Of a stretch of 64,000 bases of DNA, positions 8,289 to 15,949 are shown piece by piece. Every line of letters begins with the position of its first letter. The first letter of the stretch is position 1. Under the pieces are notes generated by a model. It ran no database searches. It had not been told where the DNA came from and saw nothing but the letters and a program-made list of their open reading frames with translations. The stretch comes from CAYVVT01 sp964454335 (GTDB lineage Bacteria; Fidelibacterota; UBA8477; JABMPR01). The position numbers and the translations under genes are program-made. Location: positions 62,001 to 126,000 of the forward strand of contig CAYVVT010000001.1 of NCBI GenBank assembly GCA_964454335.1, given 5' to 3'.

Positions 8289-8711
8289 TCAACCTGAACG
8301 CCGCTGGATCTGTCCCCTCAGGAGAAACCCCAGGGCAGTTTCGGCCACCCCCAGGGCAAAATACAGAGGTTGTAGCCAGTGATAAGGCACCATACGGATC
8401 TGCACGAAGATCCAGACCATCAGACCAACCCCGAAGAAGATTGCCAGCTCTCCGGCAAGCCTGTAATTGCGGTAGGTGAGAAATCCGGCCACACAGCTTC
8501 CCAGGCCATGGAAAACCAGTAAAACGAGTCCGGGCAGGAAGAAGGTTCTGAAAACTGTATCCGTCATCCAACTGGAAGGCATAGCCATGGAAGCGCCCGA
8601 CGGATCCAGGATGAAAGCCATTCCGGCCGGGATCGCTCCAATGCCCACGAACAGCTGCAGTGAACCCAGGATCATGAGCAGCGTACGACTGGCCTTGATC
8701 ACAACGGGCAA
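8289..8711 (-). CDS. Four-helix membrane protein, unknown function
   Basis: The protein has about 140 residues and four predicted membrane helices separated by short loops (roughly residues 9-32, 50-75, 84-104 and 112-130), ending in a basic tail. The general shape resembles small DoxX/DUF-type membrane proteins, but no diagnostic motif is visible. It starts with TTG, 7 bp after the stop of the FGE-like gene; a GTG three codons later is an alternative start. It is probably cotranscribed with that lipoprotein gene. Confidence 0.65.
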   Translation of the reverse strand: MPVVIKASRTLLMILGSLQLFVGIGAIPAGMAFILDPSGASMAMPSSWMTDTVFRTFFLPGLVLLVFHGLGSCVAGFLTYRNYRLAGELAIFFGVGLMVWIFVQIRMVPYHWLQPLYFALGVAETALGFLLRGQIQRRSG

Positions 8712-8718
8712 ATCAGGC

Positions 8719-9498
8719 CTAGACGTCTTTCACACAGCGGAAACCGACAGCAAAATCAACCCAGTTCGACGGCAGGGCATTCCGGTGATAAACCATCGTG
8801 CAGCCCGGCCCGGTATGCCAACCGGCACCCCTGATCACACGAAATCGTCCTTTCTCCGGGCCATAGGGATTTTCAGAAAGAGAAGAACTGTAATAATCGG
8901 CAGCATAACGATCATGGACCCATTCAAGCACATTGCCCATCATATCGTATAAGCCGAACCCATTGGCCGGATAGGAGCCCACCTCGACAGGCCCGCCCAA
9001 TTCAGATTTTGCATAATTGCCAAAAGCGGGTGATAGACGATTTCCCTGGGGATACTTCTTCCCCGCCAAGCCTCCCCGGGCTGCATATTCCCATTCAGCC
9101 TCGGTTGGCAGCCGCTTTTCTGCCCATTGCGCATAATCAAAGGCGTCCCACCAACTCACACCGATGACGGGGTGGTTTGGATATTGCGGACCGGAGCGGT
9201 ACCTGTCCATTCCCCAGAATTCCGGCAACTTCCGCTCGGTGATCTCGCAAAAGGCAAGATACTGTGCATTGGTCACCTCGTAGCGGTCCATGAGAAAGGG
9301 ATTCAGGCTCACAGGATGTGCTGGAGCGTGATCCCTGTCCCCGTTCTGGCCCATGAGGAACTCTCCCCCGGGGATGAATACAGGCTCATTCATCCGAATC
9401 GGGTCATCACTGTCAATCTTTTCCAGGGATGGTACTTTCCCGGCGCAAGCCGCCAGAAAGCTGCTGCCTGCGAATACCATGAAATCACGACGTCTCAT
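8719..9498 (-). CDS. Formylglycine-generating-enzyme-like (SUMF1/FGE-sulfatase domain) lipoprotein
   Basis: The 259-residue protein starts with MRRRDFMVFAGSSFLAAC, a short basic n-region plus a lipobox (LAAC), so it is probably lipid-anchored after export; the twin-arginine-like start suggests possible Tat use. The rest is a full SUMF/FGE fold: IPGGEFLMGQNG, DRYEVTNAQYLAFCE, PVIGVSWWDAFDYAQWAEKR, LPTEAEWEYAARGG, YDMMGNVLEWVHDRY and a C-terminal GFRCV. The two cysteines of true FGE, normally in a C-R-G-G-S-W-type segment, are absent: that segment reads FRVIRGAGWH. It is therefore more likely a ligand-binding or non-canonical member than a sulfatase activator. A small gene and a nitrilase lie upstream. 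Confidence 0.87.
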   Translation of the reverse strand: MRRRDFMVFAGSSFLAACAGKVPSLEKIDSDDPIRMNEPVFIPGGEFLMGQNGDRDHAPAHPVSLNPFLMDRYEVTNAQYLAFCEITERKLPEFWGMDRYRSGPQYPNHPVIGVSWWDAFDYAQWAEKRLPTEAEWEYAARGGLAGKKYPQGNRLSPAFGNYAKSELGGPVEVGSYPANGFGLYDMMGNVLEWVHDRYAADYYSSSLSENPYGPEKGRFRVIRGAGWHTGPGCTMVYHRNALPSNWVDFAVGFRCVKDV

Positions 9499-9509
9499 CG
9501 ATAGCTCCC

Positions 9510-9716
9510 CTATTCATTGCCCCGCTTGAAATTACCTGTGATCCGCGCCATTTCCAATTGTTGCTCCCTGGACGATAAATCCCTAATGCGGTCCTGGAAT
9601 TTCAGCGCCCGCTTTCCCTTCAGTGTCATGACCCGCTTACCGTAAAATGAGATAAAAACCTTCCCGTCCCGAGTGTTGTGCCAGGAGAAAGCCCCCTCAT
9701 CGATGCTCTTTGGCAT
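9510..9716 (-). CDS. Small conserved-looking hypothetical protein (68 aa)
   Basis: This basic 68-residue protein has a compact beta-rich N-terminus (FSWHNTRDGKVFISFYGKRV) and a helical, charged C-terminus. It has a GGAGT ribosome site 5 nt before its ATG and sits between the nitrilase (23 bp upstream) and the FGE-like gene (11 bp downstream), which supports it as a real operon member. The KVFISFYGKRVMTLKGKRA stretch suggests a small nucleic-acid- or protein-binding domain, but I recognise no family. Confidence 0.68.
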   Translation of the reverse strand: MPKSIDEGAFSWHNTRDGKVFISFYGKRVMTLKGKRALKFQDRIRDLSSREQQLEMARITGNFKRGNE

Positions 9717-9739
9717 ACCAGACTCCGAACCGGAAGGAC

Positions 9740-10699
9740 TTATTCCGTCAGGTTCAGGTTGTTCTGGCGTTCCCGGTTAACGCTCAACTGCAGTACATCC
9801 GGGCGGGAGTAGTGTCCTGCGACATCAAAATTCTGACGCTCCTCCCGCACTCGCCCATGGTCGATCTCGGCCACCAGAAGGGCCTCTTCCCGGGCCAGGG
9901 GCTCAATGATCCACTTACCATCAGGACCAGCAAGGCAGGAGCCACCATTGGCCAGAAAGGATTCATCCGCGGCCAGCATCAATTCAGAGCAGGGCAGACC
10001 ATCCGGGATATCCTCGCGACGCATGAGACCCGACACAGCCATGCTGTATGACCTGGATTCACGGGCAATGAAACGTGTAATGTCACGGGTAAGGGGCACC
10101 CCGCCGGGCCAGACCCCCACATGCAGATCCTCTCCCTGGCCATAAAGAGCCGTGCGTGCAAGGGGCATCCAGTTCTCCCAGCAGTTCAGGCCGCCTGCTG
10201 TAAATTGCCCCAGTTTGTGTACCCGCAACCCATGCCCATCCCCGATTGCCCAGTTGAGCCGCTCGTCGTAGGTAGGCATCAGTTTTCGGTGTACAGACTG
10301 GATCTCACCAGATCTATCGATATAGACCAGCGAGGCGTAAACACTATGTGCGCCCCGATCTGAGCCACGTTCAATGATGCCTAGATAAACTGCCAGGTTG
10401 TTCTTTTTGCAATTTCTGGCGACCCCCTCCAGGTCTCCCCGGGAGATGTCAACAGACTGATCCAGATAGATGGAAAACATCTCCTTTTGCAGGGGGGAAT
10501 TGAAGCGGGCGCCCTCTGTTCTCTCGGACCAGAAGGGATACCCGGGTACCAGGGCCTCACCAAAGGTGATCAGGTCGCAGCGTCTCCCGGCGGCTTCATC
10601 CATTCTGTCCAGGACCTTTTCCAGGGTCTTTTCACGGTTCAGCCACACCGGAGCGATCTGGGCCAGCCCCACAGTAAGTTTATCCTTGGCTGTTGACAT
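9740..10699 (-). CDS. Nitrilase / carbon-nitrogen hydrolase
   Basis: The 319-residue member of the nitrilase superfamily has its Glu-Lys-Cys triad visible: E48 in FGEALVPGYP, K139 in HRKLMPTYDERLNW and C173 in GGLNCWENWMPL. The CWEN context and HRKLMPT segment are those of true nitrilases (nitrile to carboxylic acid plus ammonia) rather than amidases or NAD synthetase domains. The enzyme is cytosolic. The ATG at 10699 has AAAGGATC about 4 nt upstream. It leads the unit that continues into the 68-residue protein, the FGE-like lipoprotein and a membrane protein. The natural substrate is unknown. Confidence 0.9.
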   Translation of the reverse strand: MSTAKDKLTVGLAQIAPVWLNREKTLEKVLDRMDEAAGRRCDLITFGEALVPGYPFWSERTEGARFNSPLQKEMFSIYLDQSVDISRGDLEGVARNCKKNNLAVYLGIIERGSDRGAHSVYASLVYIDRSGEIQSVHRKLMPTYDERLNWAIGDGHGLRVHKLGQFTAGGLNCWENWMPLARTALYGQGEDLHVGVWPGGVPLTRDITRFIARESRSYSMAVSGLMRREDIPDGLPCSELMLAADESFLANGGSCLAGPDGKWIIEPLAREEALLVAEIDHGRVREERQNFDVAGHYSRPDVLQLSVNRERQNNLNLTE

Positions 10700-10802
10700 G
10701 TGGATCCTTTCTCAATTTGGGTGGAAAGTAGATGACAGGGCGGAGAAAGGGAGGGGAAATGATTACAGGCGCATGATCCATTGGCAGCCCCGAAACAACA
10801 AA

Positions 10803-10822
10803 GCCCGGACAAAAGACCGGGC
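10803..10822 (-). terminator. Terminator of the osmC-like gene
   Basis: The stem GCCCGG/CCGGGC with an 8-nt loop lies 30 bp past the OsmC stop; the minus-strand side continues TTTGTTGTTT. Confidence 0.65.
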
Positions 10823-10851
10823 CTTGCAAGTTAGATTGTCAGGTACTGAGG

Positions 10852-11277
10852 TCAGCTCACCAGCTTTGCATCCAAACTGATGTTGGTGTCCAGCAACCGT
10901 GAAATGGGACAACCTTCCTTGGCGTTCCCTGCGGCAGTATCAAAAGCCGCCTGGTCGATCCCGGGCACTTCCGCTTCACAGTCCAGGTGGATTGCGGTCA
11001 CGGTAAAACCAGCGTCAGTCTTCTCGAAAGTAAGCGTGGCAGTCGTTCGTACCTCTGAGGGTGGGAATCCGGCATTCTCAAGCTGCGCCGAAAAGGCCAT
11101 GGAGAAGCAACCGGCATGCGCTGCCCCCACCAGCTCTTCGGGATTGGTACCGATACCGTCCTCAAAACGGGTGCTGAAGGAATACTGGGTATTGTTCAAA
11201 ACGCCGCTGGCACTGGAAACCGTGCCTTTGCCCCCCTTGAGGCCACCATTCCAGACTGCGGATCCTTTTCGTTTCAT
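10852..11277 (-). CDS. OsmC-family peroxiredoxin
   Basis: The protein has 141 residues, typical for OsmC. The two redox cysteines are visible: C57 in AAHAGCFSMAF and C123 in AKEGCPISRLL, with the conserved GTNPEELVGAAHAGC segment. It reduces organic hydroperoxides in the cytoplasm using thiol or lipoyl donors. AAAGGAG precedes the ATG. It forms its own unit, with a terminator downstream and a separate membrane-protein pair upstream. Confidence 0.92.
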   Translation of the reverse strand: MKRKGSAVWNGGLKGGKGTVSSASGVLNNTQYSFSTRFEDGIGTNPEELVGAAHAGCFSMAFSAQLENAGFPPSEVRTTATLTFEKTDAGFTVTAIHLDCEAEVPGIDQAAFDTAAGNAKEGCPISRLLDTNISLDAKLVS

Positions 11278-11315
11278 ATGAACTCCTTTTTGGTGATGTT
11301 CTTTATCATCTTACT

Positions 11316-11726
11316 CTAGAGGAAGAGTCCAATAAAGCAAGCAATCAGTGCCAGTAAAAACAGAATATTTCCACCGGCCATGAGCGCCACATTGCGGAAC
11401 AATCCGCCAAGACCCCCCAGGACGATCCCTACCAGCATCACGATGGCCACCACGATGCCGAAAGTACAACCCAACATGATAAGATCGAGATGAAATGCCA
11501 GGCCCACGAGAAAGGCAATGACGGCGAAGCTTGTGGTGTGTGCATGAGCGGTCTTTCGGGCTTTGAAGCCATCGAATGTATCCCAGAACTCAGCGAGATC
11601 CGTTCCTTTGGACAAACCCTTCATCTTCGCCAGCCAGGGCAGGTGTTCAGCGCCAAGTTTCAAACCATAGATGGACCAAAGGATGATCCACGCTACCGAT
11701 CCAATGATCAGGATATCAGATGCCAT
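11316..11726 (-). CDS. Membrane protein, unknown function (136 aa)
   Basis: It has an N-terminal hydrophobic segment, a central polar region (residues about 35-60, KGLSKGTDLAEFWDTFDGFKAR) and three further hydrophobic segments. The ATG at 11726 has GGGGAG about 8 nt upstream, so the longer frame up to 11858 was rejected. It overlaps the end of the upstream membrane-protein gene by 11 bp, so the two are translationally coupled. I recognise no family. Confidence 0.7.
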   Translation of the reverse strand: MASDILIIGSVAWIILWSIYGLKLGAEHLPWLAKMKGLSKGTDLAEFWDTFDGFKARKTAHAHTTSFAVIAFLVGLAFHLDLIMLGCTFGIVVAIVMLVGIVLGGLGGLFRNVALMAGGNILFLLALIACFIGLFL

Positions 11727-12276
11727 GATCGTGCTCCCCTTTTGTTGATTTGTAAATGACTGTCCAGATCCCGCCCGCCAGTGCATACAGTAGTCCCAGC
11801 AGGACGAGGAAAAACTTTGGTATTGCGCACCATTTGGCCAGCACCGGCCAGAGATCACGGGTCGACCCCAGAAGCGTCTGGATCAGGCCGAAATTCTCCA
11901 CCGCATCAAGTGACGCGGCCAGGATCAAACCCCAGGCGAAAAGACGACCCAACGAGGGAACGAAACCACGGTTGGCCAACAGAACACAGACCAGGCCAAT
12001 AGCCAGGGCATAACTCACCAGGAATAGATAATCCAATCCGATGTTCAAACCGGCGGCCGCCATGGCAGAAGTCCGCCACGATTGGACCATGAGTGCTGCC
12101 CGCTCATAATTCCCGGCAAGCTCGTAGCTGATGATCCCTGCCGGCGCGGCATCCGTTTTCATCGGTGCACCCAGGACCTGCAACGCTAGCATGATCAGTA
12201 CAGCCAGAACGGTGGAGACAATAAAAACCAGAACCCGGGCTGATTCAGAGATCCAGGTGAATGGATGCTGAGGCAT
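11716..12276 (-). CDS. Membrane protein, unknown function (186 aa)
   Basis: Five hydrophobic helices can be seen: one at residues 15-35, and four after a polar loop of about 35 residues that may face the periplasm. The LAASLDAVENFGLIQTLLG stretch gives it a recognisable conserved core seen in hypothetical membrane proteins, but no biochemical role is known. It overlaps the next membrane protein gene by 11 bp, so the two products may act together. Confidence 0.7.
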   Translation of the reverse strand: MPQHPFTWISESARVLVFIVSTVLAVLIMLALQVLGAPMKTDAAPAGIISYELAGNYERAALMVQSWRTSAMAAAGLNIGLDYLFLVSYALAIGLVCVLLANRGFVPSLGRLFAWGLILAASLDAVENFGLIQTLLGSTRDLWPVLAKWCAIPKFFLVLLGLLYALAGGIWTVIYKSTKGEHDHGI

Positions 12277-12418
12277 ACTTCCCCCAAATTTTCACGGTTG
12301 CATTTACAGACAAAAGTATACAGAGAGCCCCCGCTTTGCCAGACCGTAAAAGACCCCCAATAATACTTCAGCAACAGTCGATTATAACAACTGTCGAGGG
12401 GAAAACAGGAAGAAAACG

Positions 12419-12646
12419 ATGCAGTGTTGGGAATTCAAGAGATGTGGGCGCGAAGCCGGGGGCGTAAACGCAGCCGAGCTGGGTGTGTGCCCGGCTTGTC
12501 CAAACGATGGACAGCATTGTGCCCATACCACCGGTACTCTATGTGGAGGAGAGGTTCAAGGCAGTTTTGCCATGAAGTTCGCCAATTGTATGAATTGTGA
12601 TTTCTACAAGAGCGAGCACTATGACAAGACCTATGCAAGTAAATGA
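12419..12646 (+). CDS. Two-CW domain protein (cysteine-rich, 75 aa)
   Basis: The small protein has cysteines in the two-CW pattern: it starts MQCWEFKRCGREAGG, continues with ELGVCPACPND and GTLCGGEVQGSFAMKFANC, and ends with MNCDFYKSE. Two-CW domains are found alone or fused to signalling domains and probably bind a metal or cofactor through the conserved cysteines. AGGAAGAAAACG precedes the ATG. It runs opposite to its neighbours and forms its own transcript. Confidence 0.85.
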   Translation: MQCWEFKRCGREAGGVNAAELGVCPACPNDGQHCAHTTGTLCGGEVQGSFAMKFANCMNCDFYKSEHYDKTYASK

Positions 12647-12650
12647 ACCT

Positions 12651-13283
12651 TCATAGCTGGGCACCTTTGCGGATCAGATAATTCTGCCAGAGCATCCTGG
12701 CGGCAACGGATCGATATGGCCGCCATTGTGTGGCAACAGCACCGGCTGCCTCATTTGTGATCGGGTAGTCCAGGCCCTTGACGTGACACAATGATTTGAG
12801 CAGGGCAATATCTCCCCTGGGCCAGACATCCGGACGCCCAAGGGCCATGATCAGATAGATCTGTGCCGTCCAGGGACCGATACCTGTGATCGCTGTCAGG
12901 ATTTCCAGGGCATGCTCATCAGTCAGGCCTTGAAGCCTGTCAAGTTCTAAACCCCCACCTTCGATCTCACCGGCTAGATTCACAAGATACCGTGCTTTCT
13001 GACGGGTCACGCCGCGTTCACGGAACCACTGCTCACCCAGGCTGGCGAATGTTGAAGCTTCGAACGGATCGACCAGCGATTGCAGGCGCAGGAAGACGGC
13101 CCTTGCCGACAAGAGCGAAACCTGCTGTTCCAGAATGATCCTGACCAGCGTGGTGAATCCGGGCTCTCGGTCCCAGAGAGGGGGATTGCCATCCTTTTCA
13201 TAGAGGATCTTGAGGTCCTTGTCCTTCTCCGTCAGGAATTGGACACAGGTTTTGAGGTTGTCTTTTGTGAGGACCTGGATCAT
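12651..13283 (-). CDS. DNA-3-methyladenine glycosylase II-like (HhH-GPD, AlkA type)
   Basis: The 210-residue base-excision-repair enzyme has the helix-hairpin-helix TAITGIGPWTAQIYL (about residues 130-145) followed by the catalytic Asp at 158 in WPRGDIALLK. The IILEQQVSLLSARAVFLRL segment is the usual N-terminal helix pair. It lacks the extra N-terminal AlkA beta domain, so it is the short bacterial type that removes alkylated purines. It is convergent with the two-CW gene, with 4 bp between the stops. Confidence 0.9.
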   Translation of the reverse strand: MIQVLTKDNLKTCVQFLTEKDKDLKILYEKDGNPPLWDREPGFTTLVRIILEQQVSLLSARAVFLRLQSLVDPFEASTFASLGEQWFRERGVTRQKARYLVNLAGEIEGGGLELDRLQGLTDEHALEILTAITGIGPWTAQIYLIMALGRPDVWPRGDIALLKSLCHVKGLDYPITNEAAGAVATQWRPYRSVAARMLWQNYLIRKGAQL

Positions 13284-13405
13284 GAGGCATTAATAGTAAG
13301 CGGGTAATCGGAATTGCGAAATGGCAATCCCTACATGAATGACCGGAAATACAGGGGTTGGCCATGGCCCCACAACTGTGGAATCATTTAGATATTAAGC
13401 GTGAT

Positions 13406-14323
13406 TTATCCGGAGTCCGGCCATTCCCGGGCCTCGTCCTCCAGCGTGCGAGGTGTGTAGTGGAACAGCTCCAGCAGTCGGGCGTGGTCCTCCGGGACAC
13501 TCTCGGCCAGGTCCTGGGGAAAATTGTTCATGAGCACCACACTTTCCACCAGGTGCTTAAGATAGGGAAAGAAAGGACGACTCAGAAATGCAGCGGTTTT
13601 CAGGGCAATCAGCGGGATCTTGCCGCAGGTTATCTCCTGTCCCCTCACCGCTCCGATCCGACGGGCCGCATCCGCAAACGCCAGGGCTTCGGGTCCTGCC
13701 ATTCGCAGCCGCAAACCATGGAGGTCTTCCCTCAGGGCGGCCTGGGCAGCAATAGCCCCGACATCATACTTTGAAACAGTCGGCAGCAGGGGCGGGCCTC
13801 CCCCGGGCACCATCATTTTATTGCCGCGAACAAAAGCAAAGAACAGGTCCATCATGGGGGGACAGCCCAGAACGGTCCAGTTCAGATCAGAGTCCCGGAG
13901 TGCATTCTCCACGGCCAGTTTTACATGAGCGGTTTCCATCTTGAGTCCCAGGGAGGCCAACAGGTCCATTCTCAAATCATAGACAGAGAGATAGACCACC
14001 CGCTGTATGTTCTGTGCCACCGCCTCCTGCAGCACGGAGATCACAGCCTCCTGTTCGATCTCAACCAGTCGTCCGATGAGTCGTGGTGTAAAGGCAGAGA
14101 CCGCAATGATGATGGCCCGGCACCCTTCCAGACAGCGGGAGACGTTTTCAGCAACGGTAATATCTCCCTCATATACCTCGACATGCTCACCCAGCATGAT
14201 CTGTGCGGGAGCCCCGTTCCGACTCAAGACCCGCACCGGGATCTTACGCCCTACCAGCGCCTCGACGATCATCCGGCCATAGTGCCCGGTTCCACCCAGA
14301 ACAAGAACAGGTCCATTATTCAT
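13406..14323 (-). CDS. NmrA-like NAD(P)-binding protein (atypical short-chain dehydrogenase)
   Basis: The 305-residue protein has an N-terminal Rossmann motif VLVLGGTGHYGRMIVEAL and the following strand VRVLSRNG as in NmrA/NAD(P)-binding family members. The GCRAIIIAVSAF and RVVYLSVYD strands complete the fold. The canonical SDR Tyr-x-x-x-Lys is not obvious, so it may sense a dinucleotide rather than catalyse. AGGAGG lies 6 nt before the ATG at 14323; longer upstream frames are out-of-register shadow of the next gene. The start overlaps the upstream stop (ATGA), so it is coupled to the ICMT-like gene. Confidence 0.85.
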   Translation of the reverse strand: MNNGPVLVLGGTGHYGRMIVEALVGRKIPVRVLSRNGAPAQIMLGEHVEVYEGDITVAENVSRCLEGCRAIIIAVSAFTPRLIGRLVEIEQEAVISVLQEAVAQNIQRVVYLSVYDLRMDLLASLGLKMETAHVKLAVENALRDSDLNWTVLGCPPMMDLFFAFVRGNKMMVPGGGPPLLPTVSKYDVGAIAAQAALREDLHGLRLRMAGPEALAFADAARRIGAVRGQEITCGKIPLIALKTAAFLSRPFFPYLKHLVESVVLMNNFPQDLAESVPEDHARLLELFHYTPRTLEDEAREWPDSG

Positions 14324-14901
14324 GTGCCATCCTCCTGTCTGGAATTCAGCGGTGGAATAAAACGTCCTGTACGGCTCATGTAGTTCCGATAGGCATCTCC
14401 GAACCGGGTGAGCAGATCTCGCTCTTCCATGTGGGCCCACCAGATCCACACAGGGATCCAGATGATGGAGAACAGGAGCAGGTGCAGTGAGTGCAGGAAG
14501 AGGGCGATAGCGAACCACAGCGGCAGTTCTCCTGCGATCTGTGGATGACGGATGCGATTGTAGATACCGCCATACATCTCGTTCTGTTTGTTGGGTACAG
14601 ACATCTCCGAACCGGCGTCCCGTATACCCAGGACCATGATCCATACTGAGGGGGCTGCGATGAGAATGCCCAGGACCAGGGAAATTCCATATGGCCAGGG
14701 CATAAGAGCTGGGATTGACAGAGGTAAAGGGAAAAAGGCATAGAGCACATAGTTGATGATCACGATGAACATGAAGACCATGCTGGCAGCACGGATGAAC
14801 CCACAGACCGGGTAAGACCGCTCGCCAAAGCGTCGCTCCAGTTGCGCGGGGCTGACACTGATGACATACAGTACAGCCATGCAAAGCCCTGAGATGAGCA
14901 T
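14320..14901 (-). CDS. ICMT/phospholipid-methyltransferase-like membrane protein
   Basis: The protein has about 193 residues and five hydrophobic helices. The signature is YNRIRHPQIAGELPLWF followed by EERDLLTRFGDAYRNYMSRT, the conserved SAM-binding C-terminal region of isoprenylcysteine/phospholipid methyltransferases (PEMT/ICMT). The start is uncertain. The ATG at 14901 lacks a close ribosome site, while AGGGGGAG lies upstream of in-frame ATT and CTG codons about 10 codons earlier, so a rare non-ATG start is possible. It is cotranscribed with the NmrA-like gene through a 4-bp overlap. Confidence 0.8.
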   Translation of the reverse strand: MLISGLCMAVLYVISVSPAQLERRFGERSYPVCGFIRAASMVFMFIVIINYVLYAFFPLPLSIPALMPWPYGISLVLGILIAAPSVWIMVLGIRDAGSEMSVPNKQNEMYGGIYNRIRHPQIAGELPLWFAIALFLHSLHLLLFSIIWIPVWIWWAHMEERDLLTRFGDAYRNYMSRTGRFIPPLNSRQEDGT

Positions 14902-14979
14902 GATATAGATGTTGATCTCTTCCAGAATGTCTCCCCCTGGAATTGCAAGCCTAAGGTAACCAGAATTATGTGAAAGTAA

Positions 14980-15786
14980 CTAGCTGACCAGGCGTCGAAT
15001 GATGCGATAGGTGAGATAACCGGAGAACAGTGATGCCAGCATGGAGATACCACTGCCACCCCAGACCCCCAGCCAGGCGATGGCGAAATGGGCGGTAATG
15101 GCATAGGCGGCGACATTGATCAGGCCGCTGAGCATGAGGGTCTTGGCGACGGCTCTTGAAAACTCTGGTCCACCGGTGTGGTAGGTGATGGCCAGGGTGG
15201 ATATGAAAATGACTGGAAAAGTGGAGAAGATCCCCCCGACCACAGGACCTGCAACACGGCTGACCAGAACAGCGAGGGAAATGGTAAAGCCGCTCACCAG
15301 ACCACGAGCCAGGATCTGTTGCATGGTATAGGGTACCCGGATGCCGCCCTTGGACTGGATATCCATTCCGTGTTCGGCGATGAAATAAACAGCCATTAGG
15401 CTGACGAACCAGCCGAGAATTGAAACCGGGAGACTCTCAATGCCCGCCAGGATGATCCCGCCATTAAGAATGAACCAGAAAAGCAGGGCGGAAGCCAGGC
15501 TGATGGCCAGACCATGCCGGACCATCAGCAGGTAGATGATGATGAAGATCCCGTTCACACCCATGACCAGTGGGATCATCACCGCCGCGCGGGAAGCAGA
15601 ATCCGCGTCCTGGCTCAGTCCGATGAAGAGTAGGGCCACCACAATGGTGGAGGGTAATCCACCGATGAACCCCCCGATCTTTGATCCGAACCTTTCGGCA
15701 ATGACGGTCACGGAGGTGACCCAGACGGAACCCACCAGGAAGCTCAGGAGAAGTTTTGTGAGGAAAACTTGATCGAGACCAGACAT
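14980..15786 (-). CDS. Integral membrane protein with an internal duplication (DUF3147-like)
   Basis: The 268-residue protein has eight hydrophobic helices arranged as two repeats of about 130 residues. The repeat signature is GGFIGGLPSTIVVALLFIGL in the first half and GGIFSTFPVIFISTLAIT in the second. Single-repeat proteins of this kind (DUF3147) are half as long, so this looks like a fused dimer. Its function is unknown; the small-helix duplication suggests a transporter or channel. No clear ribosome site precedes the ATG. Confidence 0.72.
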   Translation of the reverse strand: MSGLDQVFLTKLLLSFLVGSVWVTSVTVIAERFGSKIGGFIGGLPSTIVVALLFIGLSQDADSASRAAVMIPLVMGVNGIFIIIYLLMVRHGLAISLASALLFWFILNGGIILAGIESLPVSILGWFVSLMAVYFIAEHGMDIQSKGGIRVPYTMQQILARGLVSGFTISLAVLVSRVAGPVVGGIFSTFPVIFISTLAITYHTGGPEFSRAVAKTLMLSGLINVAAYAITAHFAIAWLGVWGGSGISMLASLFSGYLTYRIIRRLVS

Positions 15787-15949
15787 TGGTGGATATGATA
15801 AACGGGAGGGGGGATTAGGAAAGAAGATAGGAGCATGCCCACTGTAGTGAGCTAGGGCGAACGTAGATGGGACAGAAGACAGAATTCCGGATCAAATCGT
15901 TACGACTTTTCCTTCCAGAAAGAGACTAAATTCACCGCGGTACCGGATC

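Noticed and set aside
14324..14884. Upstream extension of the NmrA-like gene to 14884
   Set aside because: The extension lies in a different register over the ICMT-like gene, is rich in Cys/His/Pro, and a strong AGGAGG site favours the start at 14323.
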